DNA of 64,000 nt from Corallococcus soli (GTDB lineage: Bacteria; Myxococcota; Myxococcia; Myxococcales; Myxococcaceae). The notes under the pieces were generated by a model. The model did no database searches and was not told the DNA's origin. It saw only the letters and a list, made by a program, of their open reading frames with translations. Shown here one piece after another: positions 19,967 to 28,581 of the stretch (positions are counted from its first letter, which is position 1; each line of letters starts with the position of its first letter). Location of the stretch: NCBI RefSeq assembly GCF_014930455.1, contig NZ_JAAIYO010000001.1, positions 1,612,001-1,676,000 of the forward strand, given 5' to 3'. Made by a program: the position numbers and the translations under genes.

Positions 19967-20249
19967 GGTGTCCCCCAGGGATGTGTCTCCTTGAAGCTAG
20001 GGACGCCTCTCCTGGCACAAGCGGCGGGTGGCCAGCGCAAGGCCGCGCCGTTCCCAGGGCCGCCGCGTGGGCACACCTGCCGCCGGACCCTGGCCTGGGT
20101 TTCCCCCGCGGGGGCCGTCTCAGCCTCCGTGCGAGCGGGGCGCGGGGGCCTGGCGCCGGGACTTCAAGAACATCACCAGCAAGCCGCCCCAGCCCAGCAG
20201 GTCTTCCGTGCGTGGGTGGGCAGGGCTGGGGCCGCCAACCCTGCTCGAC

Positions 20250-21308
20250 TCAGCGAGCGGACCCTCCGTCGCGGCCGGAGGCGCCAAGCTGCCCGCGCGC
20301 CGCGTCGATGGTTTCAAGCACGGCGATGCTGCGCTCGAGCGGATGCAGCGGTGACTCCGTGTGTCCCTCGGCGATGTGCCGTGCGACCGCGGCGGCCTGG
20401 TAGGCGAGGCCCTCGCTGCCAGGGATGCCAGACGTATCGGTCCAGCGCAGCCGCTGGTCCGACCGCGCGGCCTTCAGCGTGAAGCCACTGGGCGCGAAGA
20501 AGCGTGAGTCGAGCTGGAGGCGCGCGTGCGTGCCCGCGATGACGGCCTCCTGGGGCGTCTCGGCGAGGACGGTGGTGTGCAGCAGCGCCTGGGCGCCCGT
20601 GGCGTAGCTGAGGACGAGGGCCGCCTGCGCGTCCACGCCTGTCTGGGTGAGCGAGCCCGTGGCGTGCACCCGCGGGGGCGCGCCGAGCGCGAAGTGCGCG
20701 AACCAGATGGGATAGATGCCGATGTCGAGCAGGGCGCCGCCGCCGAGCGCGGGATTGAAGACGCGGCCTTCGGGATCGAAGTCGAAGCGGCCACCGAAGT
20801 CCGCCATGACGAGCTGGACGTCTCCGAGCACGCCTTCGCGCAGCAACCGTTCAATGAGCAGCGTCTGGGGGAGGAAGCGTGACCACAGGGCCTCCATGGC
20901 GAAGACGCCCGCGGCGCGAGCGGCCCGGGCGATGTCGCGGGCCTCGGAGGCGCTGAGCGCGAGCGGCTTCTCCACGAGGACGTGCTTGCCGGCGGCGATG
21001 GCGAGCAGGGCCTGGCGCTTGTGTTCGCTGTGGGGGGACGCCACGTAGACGATGTCGACCTGGGGGTCCGCGACGAGCTGCTCGTAGGACTCGTGGACGC
21101 GCGGGATGCCGTAGGTCGCGGCGAAGCGCGAGGCGCGCTCGGGGGCACGCGAGGCGACCGCGTGGACGCGCTGGTCGGTGTGCTGATGCAGCGCCCAGAC
21201 GAAGCCTCCCGCGATCCGTCCGGGCGCGAGCACGCCCCAGCGCAGCACGGGGCCTCCGCGCAAGGGGATGGCTTCGGCGGGGGGGAGGGTGGTCGGGAAG
21301 AGGCTCAC
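20250..21308 (-). CDS. Gfo/Idh/MocA-family oxidoreductase
   Basis: A 352-residue NAD(P)-dependent dehydrogenase. The Rossmann start RWGVLAPGRIAGGFVWAL, the diagnostic EKPLALSASEARDI with the catalytic Lys, and the C-terminal-domain block GGGALLDIGIYPIWFAHFAL are all present. The DIGIYP version of the motif places it near the dihydrodiol-dehydrogenase-like branch, not the myo-inositol branch with DxxxH, so the substrate is uncertain. GTG 21308 is the start in best agreement with the family length. No sugar or aromatic operon surrounds it. Confidence 0.87.
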   Translation of the reverse strand: MSLFPTTLPPAEAIPLRGGPVLRWGVLAPGRIAGGFVWALHQHTDQRVHAVASRAPERASRFAATYGIPRVHESYEQLVADPQVDIVYVASPHSEHKRQALLAIAAGKHVLVEKPLALSASEARDIARAARAAGVFAMEALWSRFLPQTLLIERLLREGVLGDVQLVMADFGGRFDFDPEGRVFNPALGGGALLDIGIYPIWFAHFALGAPPRVHATGSLTQTGVDAQAALVLSYATGAQALLHTTVLAETPQEAVIAGTHARLQLDSRFFAPSGFTLKAARSDQRLRWTDTSGIPGSEGLAYQAAAVARHIAEGHTESPLHPLERSIAVLETIDAARGQLGASGRDGGSAR

Positions 21309-21361
21309 GGCCCCGAATCTAGCCGCCCCCGGCGCCGCGCACCGCCTCGCTGCTCCGTGTC

Positions 21362-22426
21362 TCAGCCGCCCTTGGGCATGTTCAAGGCCATCGCCACCAG
21401 TGAGAGGGTCAGGTCCTCGGGCTGGTAGGGCTTGAACGGGTTCAGCGTCGTCCCGGTCGAATCGAGGTGATCCAACCCGTGCAGGGTCACGGACTTGGAG
21501 CCGGGGATGAACGCGTCCTGCGGGAGCACCAGGCCGTCAGACTTCACGCCGTAGCGCTGCTGCATGTACTCCTCGGCGACGAACAGCGGCGAGGTCGGGT
21601 TGGTGGTGGTGGAGGCCATGCACACGGCGGGGATGCCCGCGGGCATCGGGTGCTCGGCCAGGAACTTCTTGCGCGAGTCGTACGTCAGGTCTTCACCGGC
21701 CTGGATGCTGCCGCCGATGGCCTCGATGGCGCCGCCCACGCCGTAGCGCACCAGGGGGTTGTCCAGCAGGTCCTGCGCCATGGGCGAGCCGCCGTACGGC
21801 GACTGGAGGGTGACCAGGGCGCGCACGTGGTCCTTGAGCTCCGGGTACAGCGCCAGGGCCGCCGCGGAGTCCAGGCCGCCCTTGCTGTGGCCGATCAGCA
21901 CCACCTGCTTGCCGTTCTTGGAGGCGTCGAGCACCGCCTGCCGGACGATGGCCGCGTTGTGCTCCACGCCCATGTCCGTGTCCACGGGCACCCGGCCCAC
22001 CTGCAGCCCCTGGGCTTCGAGCGCGTCCAGGTTCTTGTCGAGGTAGATCTCCTTGGGCGCCGCCTCCGAGAGCAGCCCGCCCACCGCCAGGAACACGCAG
22101 TCCTTGGCTTCGGCGGGCAGCACGTTCTGCCCCGTGCGCACCGCCTGGTTGAGCTTCTGGAACTCCGCCGTGGCGTCCCTGGCCGGTGGATACGCCTTCT
22201 GGATCCAGCCGATCTTGTCCGCCTCGCCTTTGCCCGGCCAGGGGATGGGCAGGCGCAGGCTGTTCACCTGCGAGAGCGCGTTGCCCCGCGGCGCACCCGC
22301 CGAGAAGCTGTCGCTCACCGCCAGGGCGTTGGAGCCCTTCGATGCTCTGGCCAGGGTGGAGGCCTCAGGAGCGCTTCGCGTCTGCGAGGGCGGCGTGAGG
22401 CTGGAAGGACGCTTGACCTGGACCAT
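21362..22426 (-). CDS. Alpha/beta-hydrolase, esterase/lipase-like
   Basis: A 354-residue hydrolase-fold protein. The nucleophile elbow is VVLIGHSKGGLDSAAAL (GxSxG), preceded by a helix with DKNLDALEAQGLQVG and followed by LVTLQSPYGGSP, typical of triacylglycerol-lipase and PGAP1-like esterases. A catalytic His is plausible in SVTLHGLDHLDST near the C-terminus. ATG 22426 was chosen because GAGGT lies about 8 bases upstream; the frame stays open to 22579 without likeness. The first 60 residues are Ser/Pro-rich and there is no clear signal peptide. Substrate unknown. Confidence 0.78.
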   Translation of the reverse strand: MVQVKRPSSLTPPSQTRSAPEASTLARASKGSNALAVSDSFSAGAPRGNALSQVNSLRLPIPWPGKGEADKIGWIQKAYPPARDATAEFQKLNQAVRTGQNVLPAEAKDCVFLAVGGLLSEAAPKEIYLDKNLDALEAQGLQVGRVPVDTDMGVEHNAAIVRQAVLDASKNGKQVVLIGHSKGGLDSAAALALYPELKDHVRALVTLQSPYGGSPMAQDLLDNPLVRYGVGGAIEAIGGSIQAGEDLTYDSRKKFLAEHPMPAGIPAVCMASTTTNPTSPLFVAEEYMQQRYGVKSDGLVLPQDAFIPGSKSVTLHGLDHLDSTGTTLNPFKPYQPEDLTLSLVAMALNMPKGG

Positions 22427-22694
22427 GAAGAGACCTCGGGGGGGACCGAGTGGGGCGGGGGACTTGCCTACATTGTCGGAGGAGGGCGTCGTTTGTTGCG
22501 CGCCCGCTCCAAGCGAGTGAGAAGCCGAGAACCCCGGGCGGATGCCGCAATGCGGCAGGTGTCCACGGGCTGTTAGCATGTCAGCTAATGTGAATCGATG
22601 CGACTATTCGCAAAAATGATTTATTGATTGCGACCCCAGGTCTTCCTCGGCATCCTCGCCATCAAAGACATTCACGTCTTGGGAGGAACTCATC

Positions 22695-23024
22695 ATGCGC
22701 CGAACCACTCTTCGTGCTGTCCTTGCCGTCGCCACCGTCGCGGGCCTGGCCGTCTCATCGGGCGCCGCGTTCGCCTCCTCCGCGATCGACTGGGAGCTGG
22801 GCCTGACGTTCTACGGTGACAACTTCACCACCCCCCTGGCGAACTACCCGACCCCCGACGACGGGTGCCATCCGTTCCCGGCCACGGCCGACGCTCTCGT
22901 GGGGTGGAGCAACTTCGAAAACGTGGTCGCCTACACGACTGATGACTGCAGCGGGCTGCCGACCGCGCTCGGCACGCTGAGGACGTTCCGGCCGGGCAAG
23001 TACGCGAGCTTCACCGCCTACTGA
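22695..23024 (+). CDS. Small secreted protein of unknown function
   Basis: A 109-residue protein with a clean Sec signal peptide (about 1-28; AGLAVSSGAAFASS). The mature part of about 80 residues has two Cys (DDGCHPFP and TDDCSGLP), is acidic and aromatic, and contains no motif I recognise. GGGAGG sits 8 bases before the ATG. Upstream, 22560-22690 is unusually AT-rich for this window and is the likely promoter region, with no other gene between 22427 and 22694. A strong hairpin follows the stop. Because it is small, secreted and stands alone, it may be abundant, but that is speculation. Confidence 0.7.
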   Translation: MRRTTLRAVLAVATVAGLAVSSGAAFASSAIDWELGLTFYGDNFTTPLANYPTPDDGCHPFPATADALVGWSNFENVVAYTTDDCSGLPTALGTLRTFRPGKYASFTAY

Positions 23025-23036
23025 GGTGCCGCAACG

Positions 23037-23064
23037 GAGGGGTGTCTCTTGTGAGACGCCCCTC
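23037..23064. terminator. 12-bp hairpin between convergent genes
   Basis: Bases 23037-23048 pair with 23053-23064 (one G-T wobble, 4-base loop TTGT), a compact bidirectional terminator candidate between the small secreted protein and the methyltransferase. Confidence 0.7.
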
Positions 23065-23081
23065 TGGGGACGCGCCCTTGC

Positions 23082-24107
23082 TCAGGCCTTCGTCGCCTCG
23101 ATGATGCTGGTCCCGCTCCGGGTGGGGATGATGCGCTCCACCTTCCATGACGTCGCGGAGAGCAGGGCCTGGAACTCGTCCCTGGTGCGCTCGCGCCCGT
23201 CGGCGACCACCAGCATGTTGAGGTCCATCAGGTGGGATGAGTCTGGAGTCCGGTTGTCCGGAATCACGAACTCCACCACGAAGAGCCGGGCGCCGGAGGG
23301 GGCCGCGGCGTGGAGCTGGCGCAGGAGGGTGATGGAGGCGTCATCATCCCAGTCATGGAGGATGTGTTTGAGCAGGTAGGCGTCGGCGGCGGGCATGCCG
23401 GGCTCGAAGAAGCTCCCGGCCACCACGTCCACCCGGCTGGCGAGGCCTCGGGACTTCAGCGCCGTCTTCGCGCCTTCGGCGACCCGGGGCAGGTCGAAGA
23501 GGATGCCCCGGCAGGAGGGATGGGCGCGCAGCACCTGCGCAAGCAGATCGCCTTGGCTTCCTCCAATGTCCGCCACGCGGGCGAAGGGGGCGAAGTCGAT
23601 GTGGTGCGTCAGTTCGCTGGCCACCAGGCCGGACAGATTGCCCATGGCCTGGGCGAAGTGCTCCGCCTCATCGGGGTGCCGGGCGAAGTGCCCCCAGATG
23701 TCGGAGCCGAGGGCGGCTTGCGTCGTGGACCTTCCGGTGCGCACCGCCTCGGAGAGCAGGCCCCAGGGCAACCAGTGCGACTTGTCGGTCTGGATGATGG
23801 CCAGCTCCCGCAGCGAGCCAGGGACGTTCGAGCGCAGCCCTTCGCCCACCGGTGTCAGGGCGAAGGTCCGCTCGGAGACGGCCTCAAGGATGCCGGCGGT
23901 GACGCCGCCTCTCATCAGCCGGAACAAGGCGCCTGGGTGGACGCCGAGTTCGGCCGCCAGCGAATCACTGTCGCGTGCTCCTCCCGCGAGCAGGTCCGCG
24001 ATCCCCAGGCGGGCCACGGTGCCAATGACCTGGGTAATCCAGAAGCTCATGATGGATGCATGAAGCTGCTGGGTGGGAGACGTATCCTTGTCGTGGATGA
24101 TCTTCAT
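23082..24107 (-). CDS. SAM-dependent O-methyltransferase (acetylserotonin OMT-like)
   Basis: A 341-residue class I methyltransferase. An N-terminal dimerisation/winged-helix part (LGIADLLAGGARDSDSLAAE) is followed by the SAM site VADIGGSQGDLLAQVL, the DLP block GILFDLPRVAEGAK and HILHDWDDDASITLLRQ, which contains the catalytic-His-type HDW motif of plant-like small-molecule O-methyltransferases. Such enzymes tailor phenolic or polyketide products. No biosynthetic genes lie beside it, so it may serve a distant cluster. ATG 24107. Between 24108 and 24275 nothing coding is seen. Confidence 0.9.
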   Translation of the reverse strand: MKIIHDKDTSPTQQLHASIMSFWITQVIGTVARLGIADLLAGGARDSDSLAAELGVHPGALFRLMRGGVTAGILEAVSERTFALTPVGEGLRSNVPGSLRELAIIQTDKSHWLPWGLLSEAVRTGRSTTQAALGSDIWGHFARHPDEAEHFAQAMGNLSGLVASELTHHIDFAPFARVADIGGSQGDLLAQVLRAHPSCRGILFDLPRVAEGAKTALKSRGLASRVDVVAGSFFEPGMPAADAYLLKHILHDWDDDASITLLRQLHAAAPSGARLFVVEFVIPDNRTPDSSHLMDLNMLVVADGRERTRDEFQALLSATSWKVERIIPTRSGTSIIEATKA

Positions 24108-24275
24108 GTCTGGAGTCTAACCGCGCGCCATGCGGCTGCGCACCGCCGACGACCCGCTCCACCGCGGCTCCCGTGGGTCGATGCCTGGGATTGCCCCGCC
24201 GCGGCGGCCGCCCTATCGGCCGTGGATGCTTCGCCACGGCCCGCCTCGACTGCTCGAAGCGGGCCGTGGTGTGGG

Positions 24276-25187
24276 TCAGAAGGTCTTGTCGAGCAGCGCC
24301 TCACACGTCGGTGAGAGGGCCCCGTCCTTCACATGGAGCGCCACCGGGCCGGAGGCCGCACCGGGCTCCCACTGCGTGCGCACGAAGCACTTGTCCCCGA
24401 CGTTGAGGACATGGAGCCGCGAGGCCACCGCGCCCTCCGGCAGCGCGTCGAACACCAGCACCCCGTCTTGCTGGGTCTTCAGCGCCTGCCGCAGCCCGGC
24501 CGGCGTGTCGCTCCGCCCGTAGAACCGGCCTGGCTGCACGCCCTCTGGCAGCGCCCCCAGCGACTCGCGCACCGCCGAGGAAGGCGAGACCCGCACCGTC
24601 GCGGCGTAGCGCCGCACCTCGTCGAGGATGGCGGAGGGCGTGCCGCCGCGCAGCACCTCGTGCTGGACCGAGGGGCCCGTCAGGTCGATGCGCCCGTTCT
24701 CCCCCCGCAGGAGGACGAAGGCCCCTGGGACGAGCGGCGAGCGCCGCAGGAAGAACAGGTGCGTGCCACCGCCCGGGGCCGCGATGTGGGCGCGCCCCAT
24801 GGAGAGGTCCGTTCCCGCCGCCGGCACGGAGACGACCAGACGCGTGCTCCGCTCGCCGGGCGCGCGCTCCGTGTTCCGGTAGAGCTCCTCGTCCACCACG
24901 AGTTCGAGCTGGTGCGAGTACCGCGGGCTCTTGCTCCCCCGCGGATGCGTTTGTGCGTCGAGGACCCGGGTGATGCGGCCCGTGACGATGACGTCCGACT
25001 GGGCCACGTACCCCTCGGGACCCAGGGCATACTCGCCATGGTCATCGTGGATCTGCCCCTGTGTCGCCACGGGTCCCAGCCGGGCCTGGGCCTGCTCGGG
25101 GAAGAACCCTGTCGCCACGCCGGTGGCGCCCACACCCAGGACCGCTCCAAGGACGAGCGTCATTCCCTGCTTCTTGAAAGGCATCAT
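24276..25187 (-). CDS. Secreted or membrane-anchored protein of unknown function, coupled to the matrixin-like protease
   Basis: A 303-residue protein beginning with a positively charged, hydrophobic signal/anchor (MMPFKKQGMTLVLGAVLGV). The mature part has a beta-rich region with YVAQSDVIVTGRITRVLDAQ, similar in style to proteins with an OB- or gumN-like 'VxGxV' strand, and two Cys near the C-terminus. I do not recognise a family. The start used is ATG 25187; an alternative at 25253 overlaps the stop of the upstream protease gene as ATGA and would add 22 residues before the signal. The two genes form an operon. Function unknown. Confidence 0.6.
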   Translation of the reverse strand: MMPFKKQGMTLVLGAVLGVGATGVATGFFPEQAQARLGPVATQGQIHDDHGEYALGPEGYVAQSDVIVTGRITRVLDAQTHPRGSKSPRYSHQLELVVDEELYRNTERAPGERSTRLVVSVPAAGTDLSMGRAHIAAPGGGTHLFFLRRSPLVPGAFVLLRGENGRIDLTGPSVQHEVLRGGTPSAILDEVRRYAATVRVSPSSAVRESLGALPEGVQPGRFYGRSDTPAGLRQALKTQQDGVLVFDALPEGAVASRLHVLNVGDKCFVRTQWEPGAASGPVALHVKDGALSPTCEALLDKTF

Positions 25188-25249
25188 GATGGGCTTGCTC
25201 CGAAAGTCATTCACAGCGAGGTGTCGTGACAGGTCTGCGCGAGCGTCGC

Positions 25250-26734
25250 TCATGGAGCCGCCGTCACCAGCTTCGTGCTTGAGATGCCTCCGCCGACGTA
25301 GGTCCGCTGATCCAGGGGGTACGTGGTGTCCGTGCACCCGCTGCTGCAATCACGAACATACATATACGCGGTGCGGTTGTTGTCCGTGGCCCCGTGGATG
25401 ATCTCCAGCCGGTTCCCGTTGATGATCTGGATGTCCGGCGCGACGTTGAGGGTCCAGCCCCCGGTCACGTAGGTCCCCACGTGCACGTAGTTGCCGAAGG
25501 CATTGATGTAGCCCTCCGCGATGCGCAGGATGTGATTGCCGTCCGCGGAAGGGAAGGCCATGAAGCAGCGGTTCGCGCCGGCCGGCGCCCAGTAGCCGCA
25601 GTCGATGCCGACGGGCGCGTCGGTCCACTCCGTGTTCAGGGACGTGGGCGTCGTCCACGCCCCGGAGCTGTCGGAGGTGGAGATTCGCAGCTGGCCGGTT
25701 TCCCGGTCGATGAAGGTCATCACGAGCCGGCTGGTGCCCGCGTCGTACGCGAGGCTGGGGCGGCGCCGGGACGACATCGTCGTCAGGGTGCGCGTCCCCG
25801 TGATGCAGCCCAGGAGGGCGGGGTGGATGCTCCGGTAGACGAGGATCAGCCCTCCATCGTTGGCGGCGAGGAACGCCTTCGCGAAGCCGCCCGAGGTGTC
25901 CTCGGAGACGGCCACGCCGTCGGACGTCCACTCATTCCAGTTGATGCACTCGGGGCTGACGCCGCCGGTGGCGGAGATGGCCAGGTGGGCCACGTTGCTG
26001 GTGGTGTCCCGGGTGGGGTCCGTCTCATAGGCCACCAGGGACCAGCCATCCGCGCGGGTCGCCACGCCGACGCTGCCGGAGGTCTTCGCCACCTGGGTCC
26101 AGGCGCCGCCGGTGCGATCCCGCACCCGGATGGGGTAGTCCGCGATGTACTGCGCGTGCTGCCCTCCCGTCTTGTCGTCCACGCGCGGGAAGCGCTTCGC
26201 ATAGGTGGCGTGGCTGTACTGCCCCTGCTTCATGATGGCCTCCTCCGGGTTGGAGGGGTGGCCCAGCCCGAGGCAGTGCCCGAACTCATGGGAGAGGATG
26301 GACTGGATGTCCCAGGTGGCGGTGCGGTCGTCCGAGTAGAGATGGGACCTGCTGGTGTTCTTGTAGATGTCGAGGGCGCAGTTGTCCGACAGAGGGACGT
26401 TGGTCGCGCGCCCGAGGCACCCCGAGGTGCAGTCGCCATCGCAGCACGTCTTCGCCTCGATTTCGATGTCCGACGCGCTGGGCGTCGTGTTGTAGAACGC
26501 GAGGTTGGTGGAGAAGCCCACGCCCACGTTCAGCCAGGCCTGGAGGCCCGAGCGCGCCATGTGCATGGTGCGCGTGGCGTCCAGCCCGAAGTGGGTCTGG
26601 AACGGGCCGGCGATGACATCAATGACATAGGGATTGTCGCTCCACCGGCCCCCCGTGTTGAACACGTAGGCGCTCACCGTCGCGGCGGGCAGGAATCCCA
26701 TCAGGAAGACTGCGGTCAAGCCAGGTCGTTTCAT
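25250..26734 (-). CDS. Secreted matrixin-like zinc metalloprotease (M10-type HExxHxxGxxH)
   Basis: A 494-residue exported protease. A signal peptide (KRPGLTAVFLMGFLPAATVSA) is followed by a metzincin catalytic domain with the zinc site ILSHEFGHCLGLGH at about residues 158-171 and a Met-turn candidate EEAIMKQGQYS. A Cys-rich insertion (CCDGDCTSGC) precedes the zinc site. The C-terminal 300 residues look like a repeated beta-propeller (ASP-box-like RRPSLAYDAG and SDGVAVSEDT strands) that probably binds substrate. ATG 26734 is chosen because GGGGGAA lies just upstream; in-frame ATGs at 26737 and 26746 are alternatives. Degradation of prey or matrix protein is an inference. Confidence 0.82.
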   Translation of the reverse strand: MKRPGLTAVFLMGFLPAATVSAYVFNTGGRWSDNPYVIDVIAGPFQTHFGLDATRTMHMARSGLQAWLNVGVGFSTNLAFYNTTPSASDIEIEAKTCCDGDCTSGCLGRATNVPLSDNCALDIYKNTSRSHLYSDDRTATWDIQSILSHEFGHCLGLGHPSNPEEAIMKQGQYSHATYAKRFPRVDDKTGGQHAQYIADYPIRVRDRTGGAWTQVAKTSGSVGVATRADGWSLVAYETDPTRDTTSNVAHLAISATGGVSPECINWNEWTSDGVAVSEDTSGGFAKAFLAANDGGLILVYRSIHPALLGCITGTRTLTTMSSRRRPSLAYDAGTSRLVMTFIDRETGQLRISTSDSSGAWTTPTSLNTEWTDAPVGIDCGYWAPAGANRCFMAFPSADGNHILRIAEGYINAFGNYVHVGTYVTGGWTLNVAPDIQIINGNRLEIIHGATDNNRTAYMYVRDCSSGCTDTTYPLDQRTYVGGGISSTKLVTAAP

Positions 26735-26879
26735 CATTTCCCCCATGCGGTCTTCGTTGCTCCCGAGCCCCAGGCGCGAGGCGAGGACGGGATGGACGAA
26801 ATACGCAGGGGCCGCCCATTCCTGGTCGCGAATAAAGGAACAGGGGGCGGTGCCGCACTGGATTGTCGAGGCACCAGCG

Positions 26880-26936
26880 GGGGTGTAACCCGGCCGTTTG
26901 CTTCTGCATCGGCGCTCGCCGGGCCTGACTCGCTTC
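26880..26936 (-). mobile_element. IS3-family transposase 3'-end remnant
   Basis: On the minus strand, about 50 bases match the 3' end of the IS3-type transposase fragment at 49301-49350, including a 17-base identical block with GAGTCAGGCCCGGCGAG and a 13-base block with GATGCAGAAGCAA. No larger part of the element remains in 26747-27013, which otherwise has no gene. Confidence 0.7.
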
Positions 26937-27013
26937 GCGGCGGCGCGCCCCCTCCGCTCCCCGAGGTTTGATGCTCTCGGGGTGCGGGGAGCGCGCCGTG
27001 GCCTACGGATGCT

Positions 27014-28366
27014 TCATCGCGGCGTGACCTTGAGCACCTTGCCGTTGGTGGCATCGGTGAGCAGGTAGAGGGCGCCCTCGGGGCCCTGCACCACCTCGCG
27101 GATGCGCGAGTCCATGTCCTTGAGGAGGTGCTCCTCGCCCACCACGCGGTCGTTCCGCACCATGAGCCGCACCAGCGCCTTGGAGGACAGGCCGCCGATG
27201 AACATATCGTTCCGCCACTCGGGGAACAGGGTCCCGGAGTAGATGGTCATCCCCGAGGGGGCAATCACCGGGTCCCAGTAGTACACGGGCTGCTCCATGC
27301 CCGGAGCCTGGGGACTGTCGTGGAGGGACGCGCCGGAGTAGTCCTCTCCATACCCGATGGTGGGCCAGCCGTAGTCCTTGCCTGCCTCGGGGCGGTTGAC
27401 CTCGTCACCTCCGCGCGGCCCCATCTCCACCGTCCACAGCCGGTTCTGGCCGTCGAGCGCCGCGGACAGGACGTTGCGGTGACCCACCGACCAGATCTCC
27501 GGCTTCGCCTCCGGGGTCTTCAGGTAGGGGTTGTCCTGGGGCACGGAGCCGTCGGGGTTGATGCGGACCACCTTGCCGAAGTGGCTCTTCACGTCCTGGG
27601 CCTGGACACGGCCCGCGAGGATGGAGCGCTCCCCGAGCGTGACGAACAGCTTGCCGTCCGGGGTGAACACCATCCGTCCCCCGGAGTGCAGCGTCGACTC
27701 GAGCGTGGGCATCATGCGGAAGATGACCTGGACGTTCTCCACGCGAGGCTGCGCTCCATCCACGAGCCGCGCGCGCGCCACCGCCAGCCCGTTGCCGCCC
27801 TGGCGTGGCTCGGAATAGGTCCAGTAGATGAGCTGGCTCTGGGCGTAGTCCGGGCCCACCTCCACGTCGAGCAAGCCGCCCTGACCGCGTCCGTCCACGG
27901 CGGGCAGGCCGCTGACGGCGGGGGACTTCGCGCCCTGCTGCGTGACGATGTAGAGCGAGCCGGTGGGCTTCTCCGTCACCAGCATGCGCTGGTCAGGCAG
28001 GAAGGCGAGGGCCCAGGGGTTCCTGAAGCCTGACGCAATCTCAGTGACCTGGATGGGCGTCTTCGTCTGGATGGCGGGGACGCGCGTCTGCCCGGGGAAG
28101 GCCGGCTTGAACTCGGGCACGTTGGGCGGGCCCTGCGGAACCGGGGGACCGCTGGGGAGCGGATCTTCCGGAACGCCCGCGTCGTCTTCAGGGACGCCCG
28201 CGTCATCTTCAGGGAGGCCCGAGTCCTGTTGTGGAATGCCGGAGTCCTGCTGCGGGGAGCCCGCGTCCTGCTGCGGGACGCCCGAGTCCGGTGGCGTGGG
28301 TTCTGGATCCTCTTGGCAACCGACCAGCAGGGTGGCGACGATGAGGGGCAATGACAGGATGCGCAT
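27014..28366 (-). CDS. PQQ-type soluble sugar dehydrogenase, lipoprotein (YliI/GSDH family)
   Basis: A 450-residue lipoprotein: signal ends LIVATLLVGCQED. A linker of six to seven QQDSG/EDDAG repeats (about residues 25-75) leads to a six-bladed propeller of the glucose/sorbosone dehydrogenase family, seen in ASGFRNPWALAFLPDQRMLV, GRGQGGLLDVEVGPDYAQS, HSGGRMVFTPDGKLFVT, GHRNVLSAALD and EMGPRGGDEVNRPEAGKDYG. It oxidises aldose sugars with PQQ at the periplasmic or outer-surface side. ATG 28366 has GGAG about 10 bases upstream. No PQQ synthesis genes are near. Substrate not determinable. Confidence 0.9.
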   Translation of the reverse strand: MRILSLPLIVATLLVGCQEDPEPTPPDSGVPQQDAGSPQQDSGIPQQDSGLPEDDAGVPEDDAGVPEDPLPSGPPVPQGPPNVPEFKPAFPGQTRVPAIQTKTPIQVTEIASGFRNPWALAFLPDQRMLVTEKPTGSLYIVTQQGAKSPAVSGLPAVDGRGQGGLLDVEVGPDYAQSQLIYWTYSEPRQGGNGLAVARARLVDGAQPRVENVQVIFRMMPTLESTLHSGGRMVFTPDGKLFVTLGERSILAGRVQAQDVKSHFGKVVRINPDGSVPQDNPYLKTPEAKPEIWSVGHRNVLSAALDGQNRLWTVEMGPRGGDEVNRPEAGKDYGWPTIGYGEDYSGASLHDSPQAPGMEQPVYYWDPVIAPSGMTIYSGTLFPEWRNDMFIGGLSSKALVRLMVRNDRVVGEEHLLKDMDSRIREVVQGPEGALYLLTDATNGKVLKVTPR

Positions 28367-28467
28367 GTGACTCACTCCAGGGGGAAGGGGAGTGAACATC
28401 GCGCTCTTCGAATCGACAGGGAAGGACGCGTTACAGCCGGTGGCGGTGCTGGACATCGGACCGAGCA

Positions 28468-28540
28468 CCCCCTGCTTCCGTGACTCTCCCCCCAACCCCG
28501 CGCTCAACAGCAGCGTGCTCTGCCATTGAGCCACCCTGGA
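28468..28540 (-). pseudogene. Decayed tRNA-Asn-like sequence
   Basis: Read on the minus strand, the sequence contains a good D-arm (TGGCTCAATGGCAGAGCA), an anticodon loop reading CTGTTGA (GTT, Asn) and GGTTGGGGG as in the variable/T region of tRNA-Asn. The T loop GGTTCGANTCC is missing, the anticodon stem has mismatches, and the 5' acceptor bases have no matching 3' strand. It is thus a remnant, not a working tRNA. It may mark an old integration site. The rest of 28367-28581 has no gene. Confidence 0.5.
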
Positions 28541-28581
28541 AGGTGTTGCGTGACGACGTCGCCGGGAGCGGGCTTCGAGTT

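Noticed and set aside
20120..20317. Minus-strand peptide with LLGWGGLLVMFLKSRRQ, resembling a MYXO-CTERM sorting tail
   Set aside because: It is not in frame with any exported protein and overlaps the Gfo/Idh/MocA gene end; coincidence is more likely.
28468..28540. Functional tRNA-Asn
   Set aside because: No T-loop consensus and no acceptor-stem partner strand.
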